Source: Holophagales bacterium
GTDB taxonomy: Bacteria; Acidobacteriota; Thermoanaerobaculia; UBA5066
Assembly: GCA_016719485.1 (NCBI GenBank)
Contig: JADJZB010000023.1
Coordinates: 1-64,000 of the forward strand
Direction: 5' to 3'
DNA: 64,000 nt
Part shown: piece after piece, positions 38,741 to 46,294 of the stretch
Position numbering within the stretch: the stretch's first letter is position 1
How the letters are laid out: each line of letters starts with the position of its first letter
The notes under the pieces: model-generated
Seen by the model: only the letters and a program-made list of their open reading frames with translations
What the model was told of the DNA's origin: nothing
The model's database searches: none
Program-made: the position numbers and the translations under genes

Positions 38741-40174
38741 TCAGCGCCCGGCCGACCCCTTGGCATCGCCGGCCCGACCCTCGGCACCCTCGATCCGGGC
38801 GACGACGGCGAGCGCCGGCGCGAAACGGGGGTTCACGGCGAGGACGGGCCGCAGCTCTTCCCGGGCCTCGTCGGCCCGGCCGAGATTGACGAGCGCGTCG
38901 GCAAGGCGGACGCGGAGCCGAAACGCGTTCGGGTAGAACGCGAAATCCCCGGCTTTGCTCCCCTTCTCCTCGGTCAAGACGGCCCGGAGCGATCGAACAG
39001 CCTCCTCGATGTCGCCTCTTGCGCCGGCGAGGGCAGCCCGTGGCCCGAGGAGCCCCTTCTCGAGGGCCTCCTTCTCCTTCGCGTCCAGGTCCTCCGGCGC
39101 GGCCGGGAGGCGCGCGATCTCGCTTTCGGCCTCCGCGACCCTGCCTGCGAGGGCCAGGACGACCGCCCGCGAACGGACGACGTGATACCGGAAGAAGAAA
39201 TCCTCCTTCGGCGACAGGGCCGGCGGCGTGGCCGCGACGTCGTCGAGCAGCGCGAGCGCGTCGTCGGGACGCCCCGCGTCGAGGAGGGCCGTCGCCGCGG
39301 CGCCGACGAACATCTGCCGGTCCTTCCACCCCTCCGACATCTCCGCCGCCCGTCGGAAGTGGCTGACGGCGGCTTCCGGGTTCCCCCTGCCGACCTCCAG
39401 GGTGCCGAGGTGCCCGACGGCCGGAATGAAGTCGGGCCGGATCTCGAGCGCCCGCTTCAGGTGCTCCTCGGCCTCTGCGTAGCGGCCCGTGTTGGCGTAG
39501 AGCTCGCCGAGGGAGTCGTAAGGATTCGCCTGGTCGGGGGCGAGGAACCGATACCTCTTGAGGTAGTCCTCCCCCTTCACGAAGTCGCGGCGGCCGATGA
39601 AGTGATAGCCCAGCGCGTTGTAGGCCGTCGCCTGGTTCGGATCCAGGGAGAGGAGACGCTCGTAGGTCGCGAGAGCCTCCTCGGTCTTTCCTTCGCGCAC
39701 GAGGACGCCCGCCAGACGGAAGTAGCCTTCCGGATCGTCCGGGAAGCGACGGACGTACTCGCGGATCAGCTCTCCCGCCTTCTTCGGGTCCTTTCCGACG
39801 AGCTCGGCCTCGAAGACGGCGAGAAAGAGCCTCTCCCTCTCGTTGAGATTGCCGGGGTTGCGGGACACGGTCTGGACGAGCGACCGGGCCCGCTCCCAGT
39901 CCCGGCCGGCGAGATTGCCGGCGAGGCGGAGCGTGGCCATCGAGAAGTGGGGGTCGAGCTCGAGCGCCTTCGCGTAAGAGGCGAGGGCGTCCTTGTGGTA
40001 CATGCGCCGCTCGTCCTCGAGCCCTTTCCGGTAGAACTCGTAGGCCTCCGCCGAGGTCGTCGTCACGTCGCGTCCGCTCCGGGCGAGAACGGTCGCGGCG
40101 GCACCTGCACCCACCACCACGAGGGCGACGGCGGTCAGGACGGTCTTCTTCAGGCGTGGCTTCGTCACGGACAA
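38741..40174 (-). CDS. TPR-repeat protein with N-terminal membrane anchor
   Basis: 477 residues. A basic start (MSVTKPRLKK) precedes one helix (TVLTAVALVVVGAGAAATVL) and then at least six tetratricopeptide repeats from residue 40 on, for example ALASYAKALELDPHFSMATL, ALATYERLLSLDPNQATAYN and AEEHLKRALEIRPDFIPAVG. The repeats face the periplasm if the anchor is a signal anchor. TPRs mediate protein contacts, and the partner is unknown. Between the PP2C phosphatase and the sigma-54 activator genes, it may be a sensor or adaptor for one of them. Confidence 0.85.
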   Translation of the reverse strand: MSVTKPRLKKTVLTAVALVVVGAGAAATVLARSGRDVTTTSAEAYEFYRKGLEDERRMYHKDALASYAKALELDPHFSMATLRLAGNLAGRDWERARSLVQTVSRNPGNLNERERLFLAVFEAELVGKDPKKAGELIREYVRRFPDDPEGYFRLAGVLVREGKTEEALATYERLLSLDPNQATAYNALGYHFIGRRDFVKGEDYLKRYRFLAPDQANPYDSLGELYANTGRYAEAEEHLKRALEIRPDFIPAVGHLGTLEVGRGNPEAAVSHFRRAAEMSEGWKDRQMFVGAAATALLDAGRPDDALALLDDVAATPPALSPKEDFFFRYHVVRSRAVVLALAGRVAEAESEIARLPAAPEDLDAKEKEALEKGLLGPRAALAGARGDIEEAVRSLRAVLTEEKGSKAGDFAFYPNAFRLRVRLADALVNLGRADEAREELRPVLAVNPRFAPALAVVARIEGAEGRAGDAKGSAGR

Positions 40175-40205
40175 GCGCCTTCCCGGGCCTAAGGGGCCCA
40201 GAAAA

Positions 40206-42776
40206 CTATACGACTCCGGTCACGGCGGGTTTCGCCCCCGTGACCCGCATCAGGACGAACGTCGCGTCGTCCGACTGCTCTGCTCCGAACGTGAACTGCC
40301 GGATGTCCTCGAGGATCTCCTCGGCCATCTCGGAGAGGGGCGCGGCGGAATGGCGCACGAGCGAGGCCTTGAGCCTTTCGTCCCCGAAAAAGGCGCTTTC
40401 GACCGACATCGCCTCGTTCAGGCCGTCGGTGTAGAAGAGGAGGAGGTCGCCCCTCCTGAGCCAGAACGTCTTCGCGTCGTAGGTCGTGTCCTTGAGCGCG
40501 CCGAGAGGCAGGCGGCTGACGGGGTGAGGCAGCTCGGTCACCTCCCCGCCGCGGACGACCAGGGGCGACGGCTGCCCGCCGACGGAATAGTGGAGCGTCA
40601 GCTGCACCGGGTCGAAGAGGAAGTAACCGAGCGAGACGAACATCCTCCGCTTGATCTCGTAGATCCGCCGGTTCGACTCGCGGAAGACCGTCGACGGCTC
40701 GGGGTCCTGCATGGCCCGGGCGTAGACGATCTCCTTGGCGGCGACCATCAGGAGCGACGCCGGGATCGACTTGCCCGAGACGTCGCCGACGACGAGGGCG
40801 ACGCGCCCGTCGAACCCGCCGTCGACCGGCAGGAAGTCGTAGAAGTCGCCGCCGACCACCTTCGCCGGGATGCTGACGCCGTAGAGCTCGATTCCCGCGA
40901 TCTTCGGCAGCTCGCGGGGAAAGAGGCTCATCTGGATGTCGCGGGCGATCTCGAGGTCGCGCTCGACCTCCGCCCGGCGCGTCAGCTGCTCGTGGAGCGC
41001 CGCCACCTCGAGGCCGAGGGCGCCCTGGTTGGCGATCGTCGCGAGGTGGTCGAGGTCCTCCCGGTGGAACTCCTCCTCCGACTTCTTCGCCCCTGCCGCG
41101 AGGACCCCCAGAAGCCGGCCACGGGTGGCGACCGGCACGAGGAGCCGCACGCCCCTGCCGAGCTGCGTCTTCAGAAAGCTCCTCGACACCGGGTCGAGGC
41201 TCGCCGGCTCGAGGTCCCGAAGGACGATCGGAGAGTCCCGCTCGGCGAGCATCCGGCCGAGCGCCGCCCCTACCGGGAGGGCCTCGTCGCCCCGGCGCGG
41301 GTCGGACAGCGCGCCGTCCTCGGGCCGCGGCGTCAGGAGGTCGAGGCGGGTCAGGCGGAGGAGGTCCGCGGTTCGCTCCGTCAGGAGCTGCTGCATCTTG
41401 CCGCGGTCGAGCTGGGCGACGACCTGCCGGCTCATGTCCAGGAACGCGGTCTGGAAGTCGGCCCTGTCGCGGAAGAAGACCCGGTCGACGATCGCCTGCA
41501 TCCGCCTCCGGAGCGGGTCGAAGAGGAGGACGACCGCGAGGCCGAACGCGAAGGCGAACAGCGGCGACGAGAAGAGCGCCTGCGAGGAGACGAGGGCGTT
41601 CCCGGTGACGACGGCCAGCGCGTAGAGGCCGGTGACGATGGCCGTCAGGATCGCGTAGACGATCGACTTGCCGACGATGAGCTGCACGTCGAAGAGCCGG
41701 AACCGCACGATCGCGTAGGCGAACGTGAGCGGTACGAGCGCCATCGGGACGACGCCCCACGCCAGGTACCGCTCGTCGCGGAAGAGCGACGGGAAGTAGA
41801 CCGCGAAGAGGACGAACGGGACGATGCCGCCGAGCACGCCGAGCAGCAGGACCAGGATCGGACGGCGCGTCGTCTTCTCGCGTGCCGTCCACCAGGAGTG
41901 CGCGAGCGCGAGGAGACCCAGGACGAGGTAGTCGGCGAGGAGGATCCAGTTCGCCCGGGGGGCCCCGTAAACGAGCCCGGAGCGGTCCCCGGTCCGCTGC
42001 AGGGCCGCCATCTGCAGCGCGTAGAAAGCCGGCGGGAGCGTGTAGAGAAGGACGAAGAGAGCGGGAGACCCGTTGAGGAAGCGCTGGATGAAGACGAGCG
42101 GCGGCGCGGGGGCTTCCTCGCCGGGACGCGGGTCCGCGAAGCGGAAGACCTTCCTGTGCGGGAAGAGGAGAAAGAAGTGGAGGAAGACCGCCCCGAGGAG
42201 GAAGAGCGCGAGCGTGCCGGCCACCTGGACGAAGTAGTCGATCCAGTAGTAGCTCGAAGGCCGCAGCCGGCAGACGAAAAAGAGCATGAAGAGGACGCAG
42301 AGGAGGAAGAAGACCTCCGCCGCGGCGTCCCCCGCGCTCCGGGAGTAGACGAAAAGACCGAGCCCGAAGAACAGGCCGCCGAGAAGCGCGTAGTAGACGT
42401 ACGCCGCCGAGCCGAGCCGGTAGGGCGAGAGGACCACCTGCAGCTCCAGGACCTGCTCTCCCCGTTTGACGAGGTAGGAGACGGCGTCGGTCGCTGCGTG
42501 CCGCCCGAGCTCCGAGGCCGCCTCGGCGGGCGTGTTCAGCATCCGCCGCCCGATGCCGAGGACGACGTCGCCGGGCCGGATCCCGGCCACCGCGGCAGGC
42601 CCCCCGGGAACGACGGCGCGCACGTGGATGCCTCCGGCGGCATAAGGATCGGGCACGACCCCGTCCCACGCCTTCGGCAGGAACATGTCGGCCACCGACA
42701 TGAGCGCGATGAGCGCACCGAGAACGCCGAAAAGGACGATGGCCCTCCGGCGGGCTACGGGCGGTGCGGAGGTCAC
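40206..42776 (-). CDS. Membrane PP2C phosphatase with PDZ, multi-span, GAF and SpoIIE domains
   Basis: 856 residues, a rarely seen combination. One N-terminal helix (residues 10-30) precedes a PDZ domain (about 40-130: GIHVRAVVPGGPAAVAGIRP). Seven or eight membrane helices occupy about 140-420 and resemble 7TM-type sensor modules. A GAF domain (about 450-610) and a SpoIIE/PP2C catalytic domain follow, with EVERDLEIARDIQMSLFPRE, VVGGDFYDFLPVDGGFDGRV and LLLFYTDGLNEAM. It likely activates a STAS antagonist in response to an envelope signal read by the PDZ or membrane part. This is the first gene of the leftward row. Confidence 0.9.
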   Translation of the reverse strand: MTSAPPVARRRAIVLFGVLGALIALMSVADMFLPKAWDGVVPDPYAAGGIHVRAVVPGGPAAVAGIRPGDVVLGIGRRMLNTPAEAASELGRHAATDAVSYLVKRGEQVLELQVVLSPYRLGSAAYVYYALLGGLFFGLGLFVYSRSAGDAAAEVFFLLCVLFMLFFVCRLRPSSYYWIDYFVQVAGTLALFLLGAVFLHFFLLFPHRKVFRFADPRPGEEAPAPPLVFIQRFLNGSPALFVLLYTLPPAFYALQMAALQRTGDRSGLVYGAPRANWILLADYLVLGLLALAHSWWTAREKTTRRPILVLLLGVLGGIVPFVLFAVYFPSLFRDERYLAWGVVPMALVPLTFAYAIVRFRLFDVQLIVGKSIVYAILTAIVTGLYALAVVTGNALVSSQALFSSPLFAFAFGLAVVLLFDPLRRRMQAIVDRVFFRDRADFQTAFLDMSRQVVAQLDRGKMQQLLTERTADLLRLTRLDLLTPRPEDGALSDPRRGDEALPVGAALGRMLAERDSPIVLRDLEPASLDPVSRSFLKTQLGRGVRLLVPVATRGRLLGVLAAGAKKSEEEFHREDLDHLATIANQGALGLEVAALHEQLTRRAEVERDLEIARDIQMSLFPRELPKIAGIELYGVSIPAKVVGGDFYDFLPVDGGFDGRVALVVGDVSGKSIPASLLMVAAKEIVYARAMQDPEPSTVFRESNRRIYEIKRRMFVSLGYFLFDPVQLTLHYSVGGQPSPLVVRGGEVTELPHPVSRLPLGALKDTTYDAKTFWLRRGDLLLFYTDGLNEAMSVESAFFGDERLKASLVRHSAAPLSEMAEEILEDIRQFTFGAEQSDDATFVLMRVTGAKPAVTGVV

Positions 42777-42865
42777 GTCCTGTTTCTCTCGTTCTGCGGC
42801 GGTGGCGGAAGCTGCAAGAGTATACGGAGGCCCGGCCGGCCGGTTCGGCCGGCCCGCCGCCCTGC

Positions 42866-43519
42866 ATGCGAGAATCGCGCCTCGTGAAGATCCGCAGGCT
42901 CAAAGGCCCCTTCGTCACCTTCGAGGGGATCGAGGGCTCCGGCAAGACGACCCAGCTCAGGCACCTCGCGAGGCGGCTGCGCCGCCGCGGCGTCCCCCTC
43001 CTCGTGACCCGTCAGCCCGGCGGCACACCGACGGGCGTGCGGCTCCGGCGCCTCCTCCTCCACGCCGGGGAGCTCGACCCGCGCACCGAGCTCCTCCTGA
43101 TGTTCGCCGACCGGAGGCAGCACCTGACGGAGACGATCGAGCCCGCGCTTTCCGCCGGAATGGTCGTTCTCTGCGACCGGTACACGGACGCGTCCCGCGC
43201 CTACCAGGGAGCGGGGCGCCGGATCGGCGAGGAGCTCGTCGACCTCCTTCACGAGCGCTTCTGCGGGCGCGAGCCCGACCGCACTTACCTTTTCGACTGC
43301 CCCCCCGAGACGGGCCTGGCCCGGGTGACGGCCTCTCGAAGCGGGAAGGACCGCATCGAGCGCGAGGCGCTCGCGTTCCACCGTCGGGTCCGGAAGGCGT
43401 ATCTCGATCGGGCCTCCCGCGAGCCGGCGCGTTTCCGCGTCTTCGATGGGACGAAAAAGCCGGAAGAGCTGGCCGCGCTCCTGGCCGCCGACTTCGACGC
43501 GTTCCTGCTTTCCCGATGA
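42866..43519 (+). CDS. tmk: Thymidylate kinase
   Basis: 217 residues from ATG 42866 (GTG 42884 is another possible start). The P-loop reads FEGIEGSGKTTQ, followed by TRQPGGTPTGVRLRRLLL (the DR/E-type dTMP-site segment), CDRYTDASRAYQGAGR and a LID region containing ASRSGKDRIE. It phosphorylates dTMP to dTDP. The stop overlaps holB by 4 bases, the usual tmk-holB arrangement. Divergent from the PDZ phosphatase gene with 89 bases between. Confidence 0.92.
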   Translation: MRESRLVKIRRLKGPFVTFEGIEGSGKTTQLRHLARRLRRRGVPLLVTRQPGGTPTGVRLRRLLLHAGELDPRTELLLMFADRRQHLTETIEPALSAGMVVLCDRYTDASRAYQGAGRRIGEELVDLLHERFCGREPDRTYLFDCPPETGLARVTASRSGKDRIEREALAFHRRVRKAYLDRASREPARFRVFDGTKKPEELAALLAADFDAFLLSR

Positions 43520-44475
43520 CCGACGTTCCCGTCCTGCTCCTGACCGGCCGCGGGTCCCGGCGTCTCGAGGCCGAAGCGCTCGACGTCGCGGCCGGGCTGC
43601 TCTGTCGCAGCGGCGACCGGACCGGGGCCTGCAATGATTGCCGCCGGGTCGCGCGGCGCGAGCACCCCGACCTGCTCGTCGCAGCCCCCGAGGCGAGCCG
43701 GCGCGCGAACACCCCGGCCTTCGACGAGTCGTCGACCTCCAAGGAGACCACGATCCCCACGGCGCTCGTGAGGGCCCTCGCCTCGGACGCCTTCCGGCTC
43801 CCCTACGAAGCCGACCGGCGGGTCCTCGTCCTCCTCGACGTCGACAGGACGGAGGCGGCGGCCTTCAGCGCACTCCTGAAAGTCCTCGAGGAACCCCCGT
43901 CCCGCGCCCGGTTCGTCCTCACCGCGGCACGCCCCCGTCTCCTCCCGCCGACGATCCTCTCCCGCCTCGTCCTTCGGCGACTCCCATCCCCTTCGCACGA
44001 CACGCTCGTGGCCGCCCTCGTCGCGCGAGGGCTCTCCAGCGAGGAGGCGGCCGCCCGGGCCGCCTTCCGCCCCACCGGCGAAGAGGAGGCCGTCGATCTC
44101 GATCTCGCCGGCGAACGCGCCAGCCGGGATGCGCTCCTGGAGGCGGTCTCGGGCCTACTCCTGTCGGGCTCGACCGGCTGGGCGCTGGTCCTGGCCGGGC
44201 GGCTCGCCGCCGATGACGCGGCCTCCACCGCCGATCGCTTCGGCCTCCTCGCGCGGATCCTCCGGGACGCGGTGGCGGCGGGAACGGACCCCGCCGGACG
44301 GACGGTCCTCCACGCCGAGCGGTACCGGGACCTCGTGCGGCTCTCGGAAGCCGGCACCGGCGTTCTCCTCGAGGCCGCGAGCCGGGCTCTCCTCGAAGCC
44401 GCCGACCTGCCCGATTCGCGCCGGAATCCCCGCCTCGCAGCGGAGTCCTACGCCCTCTCGCTCCTCGCCCTCTGA
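43516..44475 (+). CDS. holB: DNA polymerase III delta-prime subunit
   Basis: 319 residues. It has the zinc-binding cysteine set GLLCRSGDRTGACNDCRRVA (three Cys visible), then VLLDVDRTEAAAFSALLKVLEEPPSRARFVLTA, the AAA-like core shared by clamp-loader delta-prime and gamma subunits, and PTILSRLVLRRL. No Walker A is visible at the N-terminus, as expected for delta-prime. It loads the sliding clamp with DnaX and delta. It follows tmk with a 4-base overlap. Confidence 0.85.
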   Translation: MTDVPVLLLTGRGSRRLEAEALDVAAGLLCRSGDRTGACNDCRRVARREHPDLLVAAPEASRRANTPAFDESSTSKETTIPTALVRALASDAFRLPYEADRRVLVLLDVDRTEAAAFSALLKVLEEPPSRARFVLTAARPRLLPPTILSRLVLRRLPSPSHDTLVAALVARGLSSEEAAARAAFRPTGEEEAVDLDLAGERASRDALLEAVSGLLLSGSTGWALVLAGRLAADDAASTADRFGLLARILRDAVAAGTDPAGRTVLHAERYRDLVRLSEAGTGVLLEAASRALLEAADLPDSRRNPRLAAESYALSLLAL

Positions 44476-44487
44476 AACCGCAGGACG

Positions 44488-44527
44488 AAAAAGGGGCGGG
44501 TCGCGTGGAGAGAGACGCGACCCGCCC
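44488..44527 (-). terminator. Intrinsic terminator for the leftward PEGA gene
   Basis: A perfect 13-bp stem (44494-44506 with 44515-44527) and 8-base loop. On the minus strand it is followed by CTTTTTC, giving a short U tract. It sits 21 bases beyond the PEGA stop. It also lies 18 bases after the holB stop, but lacks a U tract in that direction. Confidence 0.8.
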
Positions 44528-44548
44528 GGCGCCAGTTCTGGCGGGAGG

Positions 44549-46183
44549 TTACTTTTCCAGCTCGACGACGACGTCGACGGCCGCCCCGGGCTTCGACTCG
44601 ACGTCCACCGTCTTCGTTCCGTAGCCCGGTCGCACCACCGTCACCACGTGCTTGCCGGGGTTCACGCGGAGCCCTCGGCTCAGCCCGGACAGCTCCTCGG
44701 CGGTGCCGACGTAGCGGTCGTCGACGTAGACCGCCGCATCGTCCGGCTCGATCTCGAATCGGAGACGTCCCTGCGAGGACGGAGCGACGTCTCCTCCCGT
44801 CGCCCCGGGGGCGCGCCACGTCTCGGCGTCCGCCGGCGGCGCGGGCGGCATGGGGGTCAGGGGCGGACGGGCGTCCTCGTCCGGATCGTCCAGATCGATC
44901 TCGACGGGCACCCCGTCGATCCCGGTATCGGGTCCGCCCTGCACCTCGAACCGCCCGGTGCGGCTCGCGCCGTTCCCGTCGACGTTCGCTTCGGGCTTGC
45001 CGAAGACGCGGCCGAGCGGGGTCCCCTTGTCCTCCGGGTCGACGACCTGCAGCTTCTTCACGCCGGGAAGGAGCTTCATCTCGTCGTTCACCGCGATCGC
45101 CTGTCCGGCCTGGACGTCGATCTCCTTCACGACTGTCTCGTAGGAAGGGTGACGGAACTCGAGGCGGTACTTTCCGGTTTCGAGATAGAGGTAGTCGGGA
45201 AAGCCGTCGAAGTCGTCGGCCTGTCCGATGAGGGTTCCGTCCAGGTAGACCTCGGCCGCCTCGGGGCTGACGTCGGTGTCGATGCGCGCGTACTGGTTTC
45301 CGGCGGGCGTGCTCTCGTTGATGACGTAGACCCCGCCGCCCCAGCCCCAGCCTCCGCCCCAGCCCCAGCCGGGGCCCCAGCCGGTTCCCCAGCCCCACCA
45401 CCAGTCCCACGGACCGCCCCACAGCCACGACGATCCGGCGTAGTAGGTGGGCGGGCAATACCAGCCCCGGTGCCCGCCGCCATGGTGCCCGCCGCCCGGA
45501 TGCCCGCCGCCGGAGCCGCCTTCACCGGGACCGGCGCCGGGGTGGCCACCGCCTCCGGGATTGCCGCCGGTGGGAGGGCCCCCCATGGCACCTCGCGTTC
45601 CCGTGGCGGAAACGGTGCGGGATCCGGAACCGGACAGGGCACCCGGCGAGGAGGAGGAACGATCGCCGTAGACGCTTCGGGACGGATAAGAACCAGGGTT
45701 CGACAATGCGGTCCTGTTTCGCGCGCCGGTCGACGTGGAGCGCGGAGCGGTCGAATACGTCCGGCCGCCGCCCGACGAGCTGCGCGACGGGGCCGAGTAC
45801 GACCGGCTTCCGCCCGACGAGCCGCGCGACGGGGCCGAGTACGACCGGCTTCCGCCCGACGAGCCGCGCGACGGGGCCGAGTACGACCGGCTTCCGCCCG
45901 AGGAACCGCGCGACGGAGCCGAGTACGACCGGCTTCCGCCCGACGAGCTCCGTGGCGCGGCCGAGCTCGACCGGCTGCCTCCCGACGAGCTTCTGCCGCC
46001 GCCCGAATAAGAAGATCCCGAGCCGCCCCGCGATGAGGCGCCCCCGCCCCCCCTCGGCCCGCCCGCGTCGATCGGGAACGACAGGACCAGAAGGACCGAG
46101 GCGAAAAACGCCGCCGACGAGACGAAAACCCTCTGACGTGTGGTTCGGCCAACCGGGATGGGGATGTCGGGCGTTGCAGTCAT
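44549..46183 (-). CDS. Exported PEGA-domain protein with tandem repeats and Trp/Gly-rich segment
   Basis: 544 residues. An N-terminal hydrophobic helix (FVSSAAFFASVLLVLSFPI, about residues 20-40) is followed by a Ser/Gly/Arg-rich region of about 170 residues with near-identical 14-residue repeats (GSRSYSAPSRGSSG). A Gly/His-rich stretch and a Trp/Gly-rich run (about 240-275) come next. Two PEGA domains follow, one around 285-350 (ARIDTDVSPEAAEVYLDGTL) and one at the C-terminus (LRFEIEPDDAAVYVDDRYVG). PEGA domains are common in surface proteins and bind unknown partners. The low-complexity region suggests an extracellular or surface linker. Located just downstream of a terminator on this strand. 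Confidence 0.85.
   Translation of the reverse strand: MTATPDIPIPVGRTTRQRVFVSSAAFFASVLLVLSFPIDAGGPRGGGGASSRGGSGSSYSGGGRSSSGGSRSSSAAPRSSSGGSRSYSAPSRGSSGGSRSYSAPSRGSSGGSRSYSAPSRGSSGGSRSYSAPSRSSSGGGRTYSTAPRSTSTGARNRTALSNPGSYPSRSVYGDRSSSSPGALSGSGSRTVSATGTRGAMGGPPTGGNPGGGGHPGAGPGEGGSGGGHPGGGHHGGGHRGWYCPPTYYAGSSWLWGGPWDWWWGWGTGWGPGWGWGGGWGWGGGVYVINESTPAGNQYARIDTDVSPEAAEVYLDGTLIGQADDFDGFPDYLYLETGKYRLEFRHPSYETVVKEIDVQAGQAIAVNDEMKLLPGVKKLQVVDPEDKGTPLGRVFGKPEANVDGNGASRTGRFEVQGGPDTGIDGVPVEIDLDDPDEDARPPLTPMPPAPPADAETWRAPGATGGDVAPSSQGRLRFEIEPDDAAVYVDDRYVGTAEELSGLSRGLRVNPGKHVVTVVRPGYGTKTVDVESKPGAAVDVVVELEK
45777..45945. repeat. Four tandem 42-bp coding repeats
   Basis: The unit GACCGGCTTCCGCCCGACGA followed by GCCGCGCGACGGGGCCGAGTAC repeats about four times with few changes, encoding GSRSYSAPSRGSSG in the PEGA protein. 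Spacing is exactly 42 bases, so the frame is kept. Degenerate copies flank the array on both sides. Confidence 0.85.
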
Positions 46184-46294
46184 GGCAGCCTCCGCTCGCC
46201 CCGTATCGTCCCTTGGGAGGGACTCGGGGGCCAACTCACCCTGCCATCCAGCAATTTTCCTGCCGCCGTTCGGCCGTCCTCGGGGTGGGACGGG

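Noticed and set aside
40350..42887. 845-residue open frame on the plus strand opposite the PDZ/PP2C gene
   Set aside because: Highly charged, motif-free, and fully antisense to a gene with clear PDZ, GAF and PP2C domains.
45777..45945. Regularly spaced repeats considered as a CRISPR array
   Set aside because: Units are contiguous 42-bp copies without unique spacers, in frame with a Ser/Gly-rich protein.
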